A stretch of DNA of 64,000 bases from an uncultured Bacteroidota bacterium (GCA_937872515.1 CALMSX010000083.1:160937-224936); one strand, 5' to 3'. Shown: positions 46,559 to 56,391, counted from the first letter of the stretch. The notes: a model not told the origin generated them from the sequence alone. Numbers and translations are program-made.

Positions 46559-47986
46559 TCAGCATTCTACAATATTTACAGGAATGTGGATGGCAAGTCC
46601 CCCATCCGAGGTTTCTTTGTATTTGTGGTGCATATCATCTGCTGTCTGTTTCATGGTGCGGATCACCCCATCTAAGGTTACCTTGGCTTTGGCAGGATCA
46701 GATTCCAGAGCGATCTGCGACGCAGTAACTGCTTTGATGGCTCCCATGGTATTGCGTTCTATACATGGAATCTGGACCAATCCCCCAATTGGATCGCAAG
46801 TCATGCCCAAATGGTGTTCCATTGCAATTTCTGCTGCCATCATAGCCTGTTCACTGCTTCCTCCCAAACATTCAGTTAAGGCTGCCGCTGCCATGGCAGA
46901 AGAGACTCCGATTTCGGCCTGGCAACCTCCCATTGCCGCTGAAATGGTTGCTCCTTTTTTAAATAAACTTCCCATTTCTCCAGCCACCAGAAAAAAAGTA
47001 AATACATCCTCTTCTTTGGCCTCGGGAGAAAACAAAAGGTGATACATCAAAACCGCAGGAATCACCCCGGCAGCTCCATTGGTGGGAGCTGTCACTATTC
47101 TTCCGTAATTGGCATTTTCTTCATTCACGGCAAGTGCAAAACAACTCAACCATTTCAAGGTTGAACTAAAACTTTGTACCTGATTTTTAATAGCCGCCAT
47201 CCAAATGTCTGCATTGGAAATATCTTTCTGACCCGGCAGTAACTTTTCTGCCATTTCAAATGCCCTGCGCTGAACGTCAAGACCACCTGGTAAGGAACCG
47301 CTCTTTTTGCACGATTCAAAAATACAGGTTTTCATGACCTGCCAAAGCTGAATCATCTTTTCTTTTATCTCTTGCTCTTCACGCAATGCTTTTTCATTTT
47401 GCATTACCACACCAGCAATAGAGGAGTTTAATTGTTCACACCATTTTTTCAAGTCTTCACCTGTATCAATTGGATAAGGCATATCAACGCCATTGGCCTT
47501 TTGCTTTTCTTCCCCTTCACACAAAACAAAACCACCTCCAAGTGAATAGTAGGTTTTAGCAATGGAATGCTCTCCTGTAAAATGAGCTACAAAGGTCAAT
47601 GCATTCGCGTGAAACGGAAGCATCTGATCATATAAAAAATGAATGTTGGATTCGGTATGAAAATCAATACTTTTTACAGACATTAGATCTAACTTACCAT
47701 TTGCATCTACCGACTCAAAAACAGGAATAACATCATCAACCGGAATGGATTCCGGCTGCCTGCCTGATAATCCCAAAACTACTGCCATATCAGTTCCATG
47801 ACCTTTTCCGGTTTTTGCCAATGAGCCATACAACCACACATCTATGGAAATGAGATCGGCCATAGAATGCTGGTCAATGAGTTTTTGTCCAAAGTCCAGA
47901 GCGGCTTTCCACGGTCCCATTGTATGAGAACTCGAAGGGCCAATGCCAATTTTAAAGATGTCAAAAATACTTATCCTTTCTCCCAA
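46559..47986 (-). CDS. sdaA: L-serine ammonia-lyase (iron-sulfur type, single chain)
   Basis: Deaminates L-serine to pyruvate and ammonia using a [4Fe-4S] cluster. The N-terminal beta domain starts FDIFKIGIGPSSSHTMGPW. The alpha domain has NYGRIVTAPTNGAAGVIPAVL, GGCQAEIGVSSAMAAAALTE and GMTCDPIGGLVQIPCIERN, which supply the cluster cysteines. Length 475. The frame opens at TTG 47986 and a stop lies just upstream, so TTG seems to be the true start, 6 nt after the doxX-like gene stop. This implies coupling and perhaps low translation. tRNA-Ser lies downstream on the same strand. Confidence 0.94.
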   Translation of the reverse strand: MGERISIFDIFKIGIGPSSSHTMGPWKAALDFGQKLIDQHSMADLISIDVWLYGSLAKTGKGHGTDMAVVLGLSGRQPESIPVDDVIPVFESVDANGKLDLMSVKSIDFHTESNIHFLYDQMLPFHANALTFVAHFTGEHSIAKTYYSLGGGFVLCEGEEKQKANGVDMPYPIDTGEDLKKWCEQLNSSIAGVVMQNEKALREEQEIKEKMIQLWQVMKTCIFESCKKSGSLPGGLDVQRRAFEMAEKLLPGQKDISNADIWMAAIKNQVQSFSSTLKWLSCFALAVNEENANYGRIVTAPTNGAAGVIPAVLMYHLLFSPEAKEEDVFTFFLVAGEMGSLFKKGATISAAMGGCQAEIGVSSAMAAAALTECLGGSSEQAMMAAEIAMEHHLGMTCDPIGGLVQIPCIERNTMGAIKAVTASQIALESDPAKAKVTLDGVIRTMKQTADDMHHKYKETSDGGLAIHIPVNIVEC

Positions 47987-47992
47987 AACCGA

Positions 47993-49474
47993 TTATTTAA
48001 GAAAGGTAGATTTAATTGATTCATACGCAGGAAGTTGGTTTTTATGCCATTTCTGAATGATAATCCCATCCTTCCATAAAACCAAGCCGGGGTTGGATCT
48101 AATTACCGTTTTTAATAAGATGTCATCCGCTGTCAAATAGCTGCCTTTTATTCCTGTCTCAAGGGCCAAATCTTCTGCGGCTTCTTTGGATATTCCGCCA
48201 ATGACAACAGAAACCTCATGGCCCTCTGCAATGGCATTATCTAAGATGGGCTTCATCGATTTTAGATCTGAAATAAAAGAAGTTGGCCAAATGAAATTTG
48301 TTTTGCTTACCTCTTTATTCATAAGCTTTAAAAATTTCTTTTTGGGCGGGTTCTGATCTGCACTTTCAGTAGTATCAACCACAAATACAGAATCCTGAAC
48401 TATGCTTTTAATGGACTCAGTCTCAAATTTCATCTTTGGCGATATAACCATAAAATTGTATTTTGGATTGGCCAAAAACTTATCTGTAAAGTCTACACCG
48501 TCAAAATCAGTGATTTCAAATTCCGAAACCTTGGTCCTCGGTATGCTAGGCTCTGTTTTAATTTGCTCCAATACCTCCCACTTTGTATCATCACCATATT
48601 TTTCGGCTTCCTTCATATATTGATCATATGGTACCTCAATGACCTTTCCCGAAGCCAGATCCTTAATACTAAATGCGGTTATTTTTACAGCCGCCTGGGC
48701 ATCATCCTCAGCCTTTCTTTGAGCTGCTATGTTGGCTCCATTTTTAAATGGCCTGAAATCTATATGGGGTTCTGTCCATAAAAAATTGTACAGACAATAA
48801 CCAATCAGTACAGCCGTAGAGCCGAAGACTATCCAAGCTGATTTTTTATTATCTAAGAGTTGGTGCATTAGCTTACTTCTTTCCACAAAATAAATGGAAG
48901 GTACCAGCAAGGCCAGATCTTTAAAAAAGGAAATTTTTGGCTCTAGTTTAATAAAATCACCAAAACAACCACAATCTGTCACTTTCATATTTGATGCTTT
49001 ATAAGCACCCCAATTGCCAAAGTCAAAAAAATTGACTCCTGCCGGAACATAGCCTGTCATGTAGGTAAATCCAGTGAGTATGGTAAAAAACACTACCAAA
49101 CCAAAAAACAACCAGGCTGTCAGTTTAGGCTTGTAGCCCAAAAGCAACATGACTCCCAGTACAATTTCAAAAACAATCATACTCACTGAAAACAAAATTG
49201 AAACATTCGATAACATTGGGAAGACAGGTGCTATGAATGAAAACCAGGTTTGAGAAAATACAGATTCAAACTCACCAAAATACTGCTCCATCTTAAAAGC
49301 GGTCCCCATTGGGTCAATTGCTTTTACCCAACCGGAAAAAATGAACAAAACCCCACAAAACGACTGAAAAAAGGTCATGAGATAGGATTTATGAAGTTTG
49401 AGCAAGAATGCTATGGCAAGGGTTAAAATGGCGGCCACAATTCCAATATTCAGTACCAGGGATGTAATACTCAT
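47993..49474 (-). CDS. BT_3928-type DoxX/MauE family membrane protein with thioredoxin-like C-terminus
   Basis: Protein of 493 residues. Helices 1-7 (about 1-260) form the DoxX-like module, with FFQSFCGVLFIFSGWVKAID and a cysteine-containing loop MKVTDCGCFGDFIKL typical of MauE-like proteins. A charged linker follows, and the last 150 residues look thioredoxin-like without a CxxC. Proteins of this type recur in Bacteroidota; a redox or disulfide role is suspected from MauE but not established. ATG 49474 is chosen because a perfect -7 element lies 19 nt upstream; the longer frame would begin before the promoter. Cotranscribed with sdaA. Confidence 0.8.
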   Translation of the reverse strand: MSITSLVLNIGIVAAILTLAIAFLLKLHKSYLMTFFQSFCGVLFIFSGWVKAIDPMGTAFKMEQYFGEFESVFSQTWFSFIAPVFPMLSNVSILFSVSMIVFEIVLGVMLLLGYKPKLTAWLFFGLVVFFTILTGFTYMTGYVPAGVNFFDFGNWGAYKASNMKVTDCGCFGDFIKLEPKISFFKDLALLVPSIYFVERSKLMHQLLDNKKSAWIVFGSTAVLIGYCLYNFLWTEPHIDFRPFKNGANIAAQRKAEDDAQAAVKITAFSIKDLASGKVIEVPYDQYMKEAEKYGDDTKWEVLEQIKTEPSIPRTKVSEFEITDFDGVDFTDKFLANPKYNFMVISPKMKFETESIKSIVQDSVFVVDTTESADQNPPKKKFLKLMNKEVSKTNFIWPTSFISDLKSMKPILDNAIAEGHEVSVVIGGISKEAAEDLALETGIKGSYLTADDILLKTVIRSNPGLVLWKDGIIIQKWHKNQLPAYESIKSTFLK

Positions 49475-49493
49475 ATGATAATTTTTATTTATG

Positions 49494-49501
49494 CAAAAAT
49501 A
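49494..49501 (-). promoter_or_regulatory. -7 promoter element for the doxX-like/sdaA operon
   Basis: TATTTTTG followed by C on the minus strand, 19 nt before ATG 49474. It decides the start codon. Confidence 0.6.
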
Positions 49502-49680
49502 ATCATTAGCGATTAGAAAGAATGTTAACATACACATAATATGTACAAGAACCTTCATTTATGACACATACACCTGATTATCAGCACTATAAAACTACTT
49601 TTTGACTTTATTTTCAGGAGTTCCACACCAAGGGACTTGGAATAATAAACGTCATTCTTTTTGAAAAAACACAATATTCT

Positions 49681-49688
49681 TATCTTTG
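49681..49688 (+). promoter_or_regulatory. Promoter only 4 nt before the esterase ATG (-33/-7)
   Basis: TATCTTTG with TTTG at 49660-49663 and a 17-nt spacer. Only 4 nt separate the -7 box from ATG 49693, so transcription would begin at or within the start codon (leaderless mRNA), or translation starts later. Confidence 0.55.
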
Positions 49689-49692
49689 GTCA

Positions 49693-50463
49693 ATGAACCC
49701 ACCGAGTTTTAAGAAACCTCTGATCAATGTGATCGATGAGGACTACCTGATTCCACACCTTAACCGGAGAAGAAGAGTTGCAGCATTATTACCCCACAAC
49801 TATGCTACAAGCAATAAAACATATCCAGTTTTGTACTTACACGACGGGCAGAACTTATTCGATGACCATGCTCCATTTGGCAATTGGGGGGTCGACAAAC
49901 AGTTGGCTGTGTTAGCAGATTTGGGAATTGAAGTTATAGTCATTGCCATAGATCACGGTGGTAAGGAGCGCATTGCAGAATACCTTCCTTATGACAATCC
50001 CAAATTCACAGAAAAAAAAGGGGAACAGTACCTGCAGTTTATGATGGAAGATTTAAAACCACATATTGATAAAAACTTCAGGGTAAAAACAGGAAGGGAG
50101 CACACAGGAATCGGTGGGAGTTCAATGGGAGGTTTGATTAGCCTCTATGCAGGTTTTAATTTTAACGAAGTTTTCGGAAATCTTATGATATTCAGCCCTA
50201 GTATCTGGATTTCAGAACAAGTATTTAAACAAGCTACTCATTTTAATCCATTTGGATCCACAAAAATCTATCTTTATTCAGGGGGCCAGGAAAGTCATTC
50301 TTTAAAGCCATCTATGGATTTTTTAGGGTCTATTTTAAAAAGCAGAGAAAAAATGACCGGACAAATCGAAATTATGGAAAGTTACAACCCGGAAGGGACG
50401 CATCAGGAATATTTTTGGGGGCAAGAATTTCCTAAAGCGTTAACCTGGTTGTATTCAAACTGA
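49693..50463 (+). CDS. Alpha/beta-hydrolase, esterase D/Fes type
   Basis: Serine hydrolase of 256 residues of the putative-esterase family (PF00756-like). YLHDGQNLFDDHAPFGNWGVD is diagnostic. The nucleophile Ser lies in GIGGSSMGGLISL, an acidic residue follows near YSGGQESHS, and the His in EGTHQEYFW completes the triad. Substrates of relatives range from siderophore esters to acyl glycerides; none is indicated here. No signal peptide. Heads a run with leucyl aminopeptidase 5 nt downstream. The initiator is ATG 49693; GTG at codon 13 is an alternative if the mRNA starts inside the first codon. Confidence 0.85.
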   Translation: MNPPSFKKPLINVIDEDYLIPHLNRRRRVAALLPHNYATSNKTYPVLYLHDGQNLFDDHAPFGNWGVDKQLAVLADLGIEVIVIAIDHGGKERIAEYLPYDNPKFTEKKGEQYLQFMMEDLKPHIDKNFRVKTGREHTGIGGSSMGGLISLYAGFNFNEVFGNLMIFSPSIWISEQVFKQATHFNPFGSTKIYLYSGGQESHSLKPSMDFLGSILKSREKMTGQIEIMESYNPEGTHQEYFWGQEFPKALTWLYSN

Positions 50464-50468
50464 AATCA

Positions 50469-51890
50469 ATGCATAAAATCAACATAACTCAAAAAATTAC
50501 AGAAAACCATCATTGGGTTTTACCTGTTTTTGAAAACGATCTTTCACATTTTGAATATAAAAAATGGACAGGACTGGCCCAACCCAGTGAATTCAAAGCG
50601 GAGATTGGAGAAATCAATACCTTGATCCACCCCGGGTTTGAAAAAAAAAGGTGGTTGCTGGGTTTAGGTAAAAGAAATGGTGCTGAACAGCTGATTCAAC
50701 CTTTTCGTAAGGTTGTATTCCAAAACCTGAAGGTTGGGGGCAAAATGGTGGTAAAAGCCGACCTTTTTTCCGAAGAACAACTCGAGGTTTGCATGATTGG
50801 CTTGCTCATGTCAGGATATCAACTCAAATCCATTAAAAAAGATAAACAGGATAGTGAAATCAAGGCGATTGATATTTACGCACCTCAGGTCTTCGCAAAA
50901 AAAATTCTCCAAAAAGCGGTTTCCATCGCCAAAGCTTGTTTTTCAGCCATGGATTTGGTCAACATGCCTCCCAACTATAAAACTCCGCTTTATTTGTCTG
51001 AATATGTCAAATCAGCCGGACAGGCACATGGCTTTGATGTAAAAGTAATTAAAGGAGCTGCTCTTCAAAAAACCAGGCTACATGCCTTACATGAAGTGGG
51101 AAAGGGAAGTGAGAATGAACCTGCTTTTATTATCATGGAATACAAGGCAGCTAAAAAACCAGTCGCTAAAATTGGGCTGGTAGGTAAAGGCATTACCTTT
51201 GACACCGGGGGAATTTCATTAAAAAATCCCACTAATATGCATTACATGAAAAGCGATATGGCAGGAGCAGCTGCTGTGATCGGAGTAATGCAGGCAGCAG
51301 CTGAGTTGAAATTACCGATCCATTTGATTGGAATTGTGCCGGCTGCTGAAAATGCAGTGGGTTCAAAAGCATACCGTCCTGGCGATATTATTCAAAGTTA
51401 CAGTGGTAAAACCATCGAAGTAATAGATACGGATGCTGAAGGCCGATTGGTTTTAGCAGATGGTATATCTTATATGACTAAAAATTTTAGCCCTGATTAT
51501 TTAATCGACCTTGCCACATTGACTGGCAGTTGTATAGCCACCTTGGGTTATACCGCTGCAGGCTTATTTACACAAAATGAAGAATTGGCTGCAGAATTAT
51601 ACCAATCCGGAAGAATCACAGGAGAAAAAAACTGGCGACTGCCTTTGTGGGATGACTACAAGTCACAAATGCAAAGTGATATGGCCGATATCAAAAACCT
51701 GAGTAGTTTACCCATAGCCGGCGCAATTACTGCTGCGAAGTTTTTAGAAGCCTTTACTGAAAACCATACAGCATGGGCGCATCTTGATATTGCCGGAGTC
51801 AGTTTTACCGACTCCGAATATTTAAAATCCCGGAGTGCAACTGCCTATGGCGTAAGATTGCTGACCCACTGGATCTTGGGTAAATGTTAA
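50469..51890 (+). CDS. Leucyl aminopeptidase, M17 family
   Basis: Cytosolic di-zinc aminopeptidase of 473 residues. Metal and catalytic motifs: VGKGITFDTGGISLKNP (Lys and Asp ligands), MKSDMAGAAAVIG, and DTDAEGRLVLADGISYM (NTDAEGRL motif with N replaced by D, giving IDTDAEGRL). DLATLTGSCIATLG is also present. The N-terminal domain is poorly conserved, as usual. Begins 5 nt after the esterase stop, so the two are cotranscribed. Confidence 0.94.
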   Translation: MHKINITQKITENHHWVLPVFENDLSHFEYKKWTGLAQPSEFKAEIGEINTLIHPGFEKKRWLLGLGKRNGAEQLIQPFRKVVFQNLKVGGKMVVKADLFSEEQLEVCMIGLLMSGYQLKSIKKDKQDSEIKAIDIYAPQVFAKKILQKAVSIAKACFSAMDLVNMPPNYKTPLYLSEYVKSAGQAHGFDVKVIKGAALQKTRLHALHEVGKGSENEPAFIIMEYKAAKKPVAKIGLVGKGITFDTGGISLKNPTNMHYMKSDMAGAAAVIGVMQAAAELKLPIHLIGIVPAAENAVGSKAYRPGDIIQSYSGKTIEVIDTDAEGRLVLADGISYMTKNFSPDYLIDLATLTGSCIATLGYTAAGLFTQNEELAAELYQSGRITGEKNWRLPLWDDYKSQMQSDMADIKNLSSLPIAGAITAAKFLEAFTENHTAWAHLDIAGVSFTDSEYLKSRSATAYGVRLLTHWILGKC

Positions 51891-51909
51891 GTTTAAAAAT
51901 CCATCAATC

Positions 51910-52827
51910 ATGATGGCTTATGTTCAAATCTTAAGACCCCTTAATCTGGCGATCGTTGTATTGACGCAATCTATCATCTATTATCTTGTGCTGTCTCCTC
52001 AACTTTCACAAGCGGCACTTTCTCCCATTCAATTTGGGCTTTTGACTCTTTGTACCGCTATTATAGCCGGGAGCGGATATCTAATCAATGACCTCTACGA
52101 TGTGGCATCCGATCAAATCAACAAACCTGAAAAAAGTTATATACCCAGACAAATTGAAATCCCAAAGGCATGGAGATATTATTATTTTTGGATTTGCCTG
52201 GGCATGATCATTGCCATATATCTGGCCATAGAAACCCACAATCTTCCTTTGCTTACCCTCTACCCACTTAGCATTTGGCTCCTTTGGCTTTATGCCAGAA
52301 CCCTTAAAAAGTCTGGTGTCAAAGGCAATCTGGTAGTCGCTTTTATGACTTCATTTGTTACCCTGATTCTGATCATAGCAGAAAGACATCAGTTAATGAA
52401 AGATGAGAATGCCGACTTGCTTCACTTATTGTTTGGATTTGCCTGCTTCTCTTTTTTAGTAAATCTGGCAAGGGAGTGGGTGAAAGACATTGAGGATATT
52501 GAGGGTGACAAAGTCATTAACTCTATCTCATTGCCCATCTCCAGGGGTATTGAAACTACCAAAAAATGGATCCATTTTTGCCTGGCCACATCAATAATTG
52601 CGGTGATAGCATTTCAATGGGTATATCCTCATACCTTCCACCAAAGTATCTTTGCCTTTGTATTTGTGGTGGCACCAATGGTAAAGGCAGCCATCAAACT
52701 GAGCAATGGAAGAGAGAAGGCAGATTTTCACAAGACAGCTAATTTTTTAAAACTCATCCTCTTTACAGGTATGATCTATTTATTACTTTTTAGCCCCATT
52801 GTTAAAACATATGGAATTGCACAATAA
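51910..52827 (+). CDS. UbiA-family prenyltransferase
   Basis: Polytopic membrane enzyme of 305 residues. First Asp-rich motif NDLYDVASDQINKP (N-D-x2-D-x3-D) and second REWVKDIEDIEGD place it near the geranylgeranylglycerol-phosphate synthase-like UbiA group of Bacteroidota, though menaquinone MenA-type activity cannot be excluded. It lies 19 nt after the aminopeptidase, and Maf begins within its last codons (17-nt overlap). The second of two consecutive ATGs (51913) is also a possible start. Confidence 0.85.
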   Translation: MMAYVQILRPLNLAIVVLTQSIIYYLVLSPQLSQAALSPIQFGLLTLCTAIIAGSGYLINDLYDVASDQINKPEKSYIPRQIEIPKAWRYYYFWICLGMIIAIYLAIETHNLPLLTLYPLSIWLLWLYARTLKKSGVKGNLVVAFMTSFVTLILIIAERHQLMKDENADLLHLLFGFACFSFLVNLAREWVKDIEDIEGDKVINSISLPISRGIETTKKWIHFCLATSIIAVIAFQWVYPHTFHQSIFAFVFVVAPMVKAAIKLSNGREKADFHKTANFLKLILFTGMIYLLLFSPIVKTYGIAQ

Positions 52828-53395
52828 AAAAATCATCCTTGGTTCTAAATCTCCAAGAAGAAAACAAATCCTGGAAGACGCAGGCTTTGATGTTGAAGTG
52901 ATTTCTTTTGATGTTCCGGAAGATTATCCTGACACCTTAAAAGAAAATGAAATAGCTGAATTTTTAGCTATAAAAAAGGCGCAGCCTTGCCTTCCTATGG
53001 CTAAAGATCAAAGTTTGGTCATCACCTCTGATTCCATCGTAGTGCTCAATGGAAATGTCTATGGAAAACCATCTTCCTATGAAGATGCCTTTGAGATCCT
53101 TTCTGCTCTTTCTGGAAATGTGCACCAGGTTTATACCGGTGTTTGTGTGGCGGACCCAAATTCGACGGTTTCCTTTACTGAAAAATCAGATATCAAATTT
53201 GCCCACCTGGAAGCAGAAGAGATCCATTACTACCTTGAAAACTTCAAACCTTTTGACAAGGCCGGTGCCTATGGCATTCAGGATTGGATTGGACTTTGCA
53301 AAGTGGAGTGGATCCACGGAACTTTTTCCAATATAATGGGCCTGCCTATGGCCAGACTTTATGAAGTAATAAAAAATTGGCAGCATATAAAATAA
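52811..53395 (+). CDS. maf: Maf family nucleoside triphosphate pyrophosphatase
   Basis: House-cleaning dTTP/UTP (or modified nucleotide) pyrophosphatase of 194 residues. Motifs are IILGSKSPRRKQIL at the N-terminus, ITSDSIVVLNG with the conserved Asp, and YGKPSSYEDAFEIL. KPFDKAGAYGIQD follows, where a D rather than E in FDKAGAY is usual for YhdE-like enzymes of this phylum. Start taken at ATG 52811, 17 nt inside the UbiA gene; the frame also opens at a TTG four codons earlier. Confidence 0.93.
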   Translation: MELHNKKIILGSKSPRRKQILEDAGFDVEVISFDVPEDYPDTLKENEIAEFLAIKKAQPCLPMAKDQSLVITSDSIVVLNGNVYGKPSSYEDAFEILSALSGNVHQVYTGVCVADPNSTVSFTEKSDIKFAHLEAEEIHYYLENFKPFDKAGAYGIQDWIGLCKVEWIHGTFSNIMGLPMARLYEVIKNWQHIK

Positions 53396-53400
53396 TCTCA

Positions 53401-53408
53401 TAATTTTG
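53401..53408 (+). promoter_or_regulatory. -7 promoter element for the helix-hairpin-helix protein gene
   Basis: TAATTTTG followed by C, 22 nt before ATG 53431. It suggests this gene has its own promoter despite lying 35 bp behind maf. Confidence 0.55.
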
Positions 53409-53430
53409 CAAAGAACAAACGCTTTGAAAA

Positions 53431-55485
53431 ATGTCCCCGAGATTGCTATTGGCAGCTTGCCAATTGTACCTGTATATAGGTATTAACTCCTCTGCCCTAT
53501 CCCAAACTTCCATTGATGCAAACATCGAAACTGTATTTGATGCCTGGTTCGAAAATACAGGCAATGAAGAAGAAGATTTTTTGAGTTATCTGACCGCGCT
53601 GGAAGAATATAAAAAAACCCCATTAGATCTCAATGATTTAAGTGAACACGATTTAGACAACTTTTTTTTCCTAACAGATTTACAAAAAAATGAACTGCTT
53701 TCGCATTCCATCAGTGCAGGAGATTTTTTATGCTTGGAGGAGTTACAAACCATACCGTCTCTGGATGAAAATACCATCCAGATGTTAAGACCCTTTTTAA
53801 TGGTAAAACGCCATGAACCATCCTTCTTTACAAAACAATCATTAAAAGAAGGAAGCCACATTTTTTATATCAAATGGAAACTAAAATCAAAACTCCCATC
53901 TTCTGATGTTGACACTAGTTTGTTAGGGTCGCCGTCCCATTGGGTAACACGATACAAGTGGGAGGGTTCCAGTGTTTTTAAGGCTGGTTTTGTTGCAGAA
54001 ACAGATGCCGGAGAGCCAATAGTATGGGATAAAAAAAGGAAGTGGGCTGACTACTTTAGTTGCTATTTACAGCTCAAGCGCAAATGGAAATGGATCAATG
54101 AATTGATTATCGGAGACTATGTCCCCAGCTTTGGCCAGGGTTTGATTGTGCACAACGGATTTGGTGCTGGTAAATCCTCCCTGGTGATGCACATCAGAAA
54201 GCAGGGTGCCGTATTCAGACCCTACACTTCAGTGAATGAAACAGGCTATTTCAGAGGAATTGCCAATGTTATCAATATTTCTCCTTTTTTTAAAATGGCA
54301 TGGTTATTTTCCTTTAAAGATATTGATGCCCATCTCTCTTCCAATATCCAGGATTCAACTCAAATTGAAATTGTTTCGATTGTAAAAAGCGGATATCATA
54401 GAACTTTGAATGAGTTGGAAAACAAACAAAATGCCAATCAAAAAAATGTTGGCTTTCAATGGCAGTGGGTACATCAAAGAGCGACCTTAAGCATTAACCA
54501 TCTTTCCTACTTTTACAGCAATGCTATTGCCAAAGGAAATGATAAATACGAATTGTATAATTTTCAGGGAAAAAACAATCACCTTACAAGCATAGATTGG
54601 AAATGGTCTTTCAAAAATTTTTCCACTTTTGGCGAGGTCGCAAGAAGTTACAAAACTGGATGGGCGGTTACAAGCGGTGTTTTAATGTCACTTGATAAGA
54701 CAATTGATTTATGTCTTCACTACCGAAATTATGGTCTGAACTATGTCGCCATTGATGGCAATGCCTTGGGAGAATCTTCCAAGCCACAAGCCGAAAAAGG
54801 GATCTATTTGGGTGCGGAATGGAGACCTGCCCACAAATGGAAAATTGCTGCTTATCTTGACTTTTGGCAATTTCCCTGGTTGAAATATCAAATAGATGCC
54901 CCGTCTAAAGGAAAAGAGTTGCTGGTTAGAGTAGAACACACCCTGAAAAGAAAATTCAACATGTATTTACAATATTTTCTGGAAACCAAGGAAGTCAACG
55001 AAAATACCACACTGGACAAAATTGAGGGATTATCCATCAGACACAGGCATAAAATCAGATTGCATTCTTCATGGCAGGTTCATCCATTTTTGGAGCTGAG
55101 AACCAGGGCTGAAATGAATATAGTTAAACAGACAAGCTCCTTAGAAAAAGGACATTTGCTGTACCAGGATATTATTTACCATCCTAAGTCTTCACCTTTA
55201 TCCCTAACGGCAAGAATGGCTATCTTCCAAACGGATGGTTACAATTCAAGGATTTATGCTTATGAAAATGACCTATTATATGAATCTGCTCTTCCCTATT
55301 TGTCTGGAATTGGCCGACGTGCCTATATCAATGTCAGGTACAAGATCTTAAAAGCAATAACCGCAGAATTTAGAATTGCTCAAACAAGTTATCAATTCAA
55401 TGATCGATTTTATCCTGAAAAAAACGCAACCCATGTCAATCCAAAGGAGTTAGAAGTAAAATTTCAACTTAAAATTCAGCTTTAA
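53431..55485 (+). CDS. Helix-hairpin-helix N-domain with outer-membrane-like barrel
   Basis: Exported protein of 684 residues. After a signal-like N-terminus come two ComEA-like helix-hairpin-helix units (about 50-125: KKTPLDLNDLSEHDLDNFFFL and FLCLEELQTIPSLDENTIQML). A long beta-rich region with many aromatic strands ends KELEVKFQLKIQL, as in a beta-barrel. Bacteroidota commonly have such HHH-plus-barrel proteins; a role in DNA uptake has been guessed from the ComEA similarity, but evidence is lacking. Its stop lies in the A-tract of the terminator of the convergent DUF2911 gene. Confidence 0.75.
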   Translation: MSPRLLLAACQLYLYIGINSSALSQTSIDANIETVFDAWFENTGNEEEDFLSYLTALEEYKKTPLDLNDLSEHDLDNFFFLTDLQKNELLSHSISAGDFLCLEELQTIPSLDENTIQMLRPFLMVKRHEPSFFTKQSLKEGSHIFYIKWKLKSKLPSSDVDTSLLGSPSHWVTRYKWEGSSVFKAGFVAETDAGEPIVWDKKRKWADYFSCYLQLKRKWKWINELIIGDYVPSFGQGLIVHNGFGAGKSSLVMHIRKQGAVFRPYTSVNETGYFRGIANVINISPFFKMAWLFSFKDIDAHLSSNIQDSTQIEIVSIVKSGYHRTLNELENKQNANQKNVGFQWQWVHQRATLSINHLSYFYSNAIAKGNDKYELYNFQGKNNHLTSIDWKWSFKNFSTFGEVARSYKTGWAVTSGVLMSLDKTIDLCLHYRNYGLNYVAIDGNALGESSKPQAEKGIYLGAEWRPAHKWKIAAYLDFWQFPWLKYQIDAPSKGKELLVRVEHTLKRKFNMYLQYFLETKEVNENTTLDKIEGLSIRHRHKIRLHSSWQVHPFLELRTRAEMNIVKQTSSLEKGHLLYQDIIYHPKSSPLSLTARMAIFQTDGYNSRIYAYENDLLYESALPYLSGIGRRAYINVRYKILKAITAEFRIAQTSYQFNDRFYPEKNATHVNPKELEVKFQLKIQL

Positions 55486-55519
55486 AAAAAAACGGCCACA
55501 GACATTCCATCTGTGGCCG
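55484..55519 (-). terminator. Intrinsic terminator after the DUF2911 gene
   Basis: Perfect 10-bp stem CGGCCACAGA/TCTGTGGCCG with a 7-nt loop (55493-55519), followed on the minus strand by nine T. Confidence 0.85.
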
Positions 55520-55542
55520 CTATCTTTTCAAAGACAAAGAAA

Positions 55543-56391
55543 CTACTTCTTCATCCAAGCTGCGATAGAAACTTCATTCATCTTTACGTACTCGTCATTA
55601 CCGGCAGCAGAAGCCAGTTCTTTTGATAGTTTTGCTGCTGCAATAGCTTCCTTGTACCTTCCAAGGTCAGCGAGGATTAAAGCCTCTTTTCTGACTTGCC
55701 AAAATTTCGGACTGCTAACGTTATTGGCTTTTTTTACCCATTCCAAAGCCTGTTCCAGGTCTTTGCCTGAATCATGGTAATAGGAAGCAGCATTGTAGTA
55801 GTCATTGGTACTTGGACCTGCCATCACTTTTTCTATATTGGCCATAACAACTTTGTCAACTTCAACCCCAATCTTAACCGGAACCAAAGTTTTTTCCCAA
55901 CTCAAGGTCATAGTTGCTTGTGAGGTCTCAATATTGTTGAAATCGATTGTAAATGTTTCTACCTGCTGGCTCAACATTACAGGTTTTACCATTACAGAAA
56001 CATCTGGTGTCTTTTCAATGTAGGCAGACCAGTTGCCACCATCATATTTGTAAAAATTGACAGCCCAGCTGTCTGCACCTGGTTTGGTTAAAAGACCATA
56101 GTCACCTTTTTTCACAGCCATGCCTTCTACTGAAACATCTTCAGAAAAACTGACTTTGGTTACACTATTGGCACCTGTTCTCCAGAAATTACCAAATGAT
56201 ACTACGGCATCTGCACCAAATATTTTTCTTCCTTTGGCACTTGGGCGAGAATACTCGACTTTAATATCCGTAAGACCTACTTTCTGCTCGATTTTGCATG
56301 AAGGACTCGCAGCAGGGGTTGAAATTTGTGCACTTACACCTGAAATAAATAAACAGGCAAGGGCAACAATGGCTAAACGTAGCTTTGTCAT
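55543..56391 (-). CDS. DUF2911 family exported protein
   Basis: Protein of 282 residues with a signal peptide (about 1-21, VSA-Q). The DUF2911 core is IKVEYSRPSAKGRKIFG, FGNFWRTGANSVTKVSFSEDV and KKGDYGLLTKPG. The C-terminal part (about 190-280) is TPR-like (AASYYHDSGKDLEQALEWVKKAN, LADLGRYKEAIAAAKLSKELA). Function is unknown; the family is widespread in Bacteroidota envelopes. A strong terminator follows; no clear -7 element was seen upstream. Confidence 0.82.
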   Translation of the reverse strand: MTKLRLAIVALACLFISGVSAQISTPAASPSCKIEQKVGLTDIKVEYSRPSAKGRKIFGADAVVSFGNFWRTGANSVTKVSFSEDVSVEGMAVKKGDYGLLTKPGADSWAVNFYKYDGGNWSAYIEKTPDVSVMVKPVMLSQQVETFTIDFNNIETSQATMTLSWEKTLVPVKIGVEVDKVVMANIEKVMAGPSTNDYYNAASYYHDSGKDLEQALEWVKKANNVSSPKFWQVRKEALILADLGRYKEAIAAAKLSKELASAAGNDEYVKMNEVSIAAWMKK

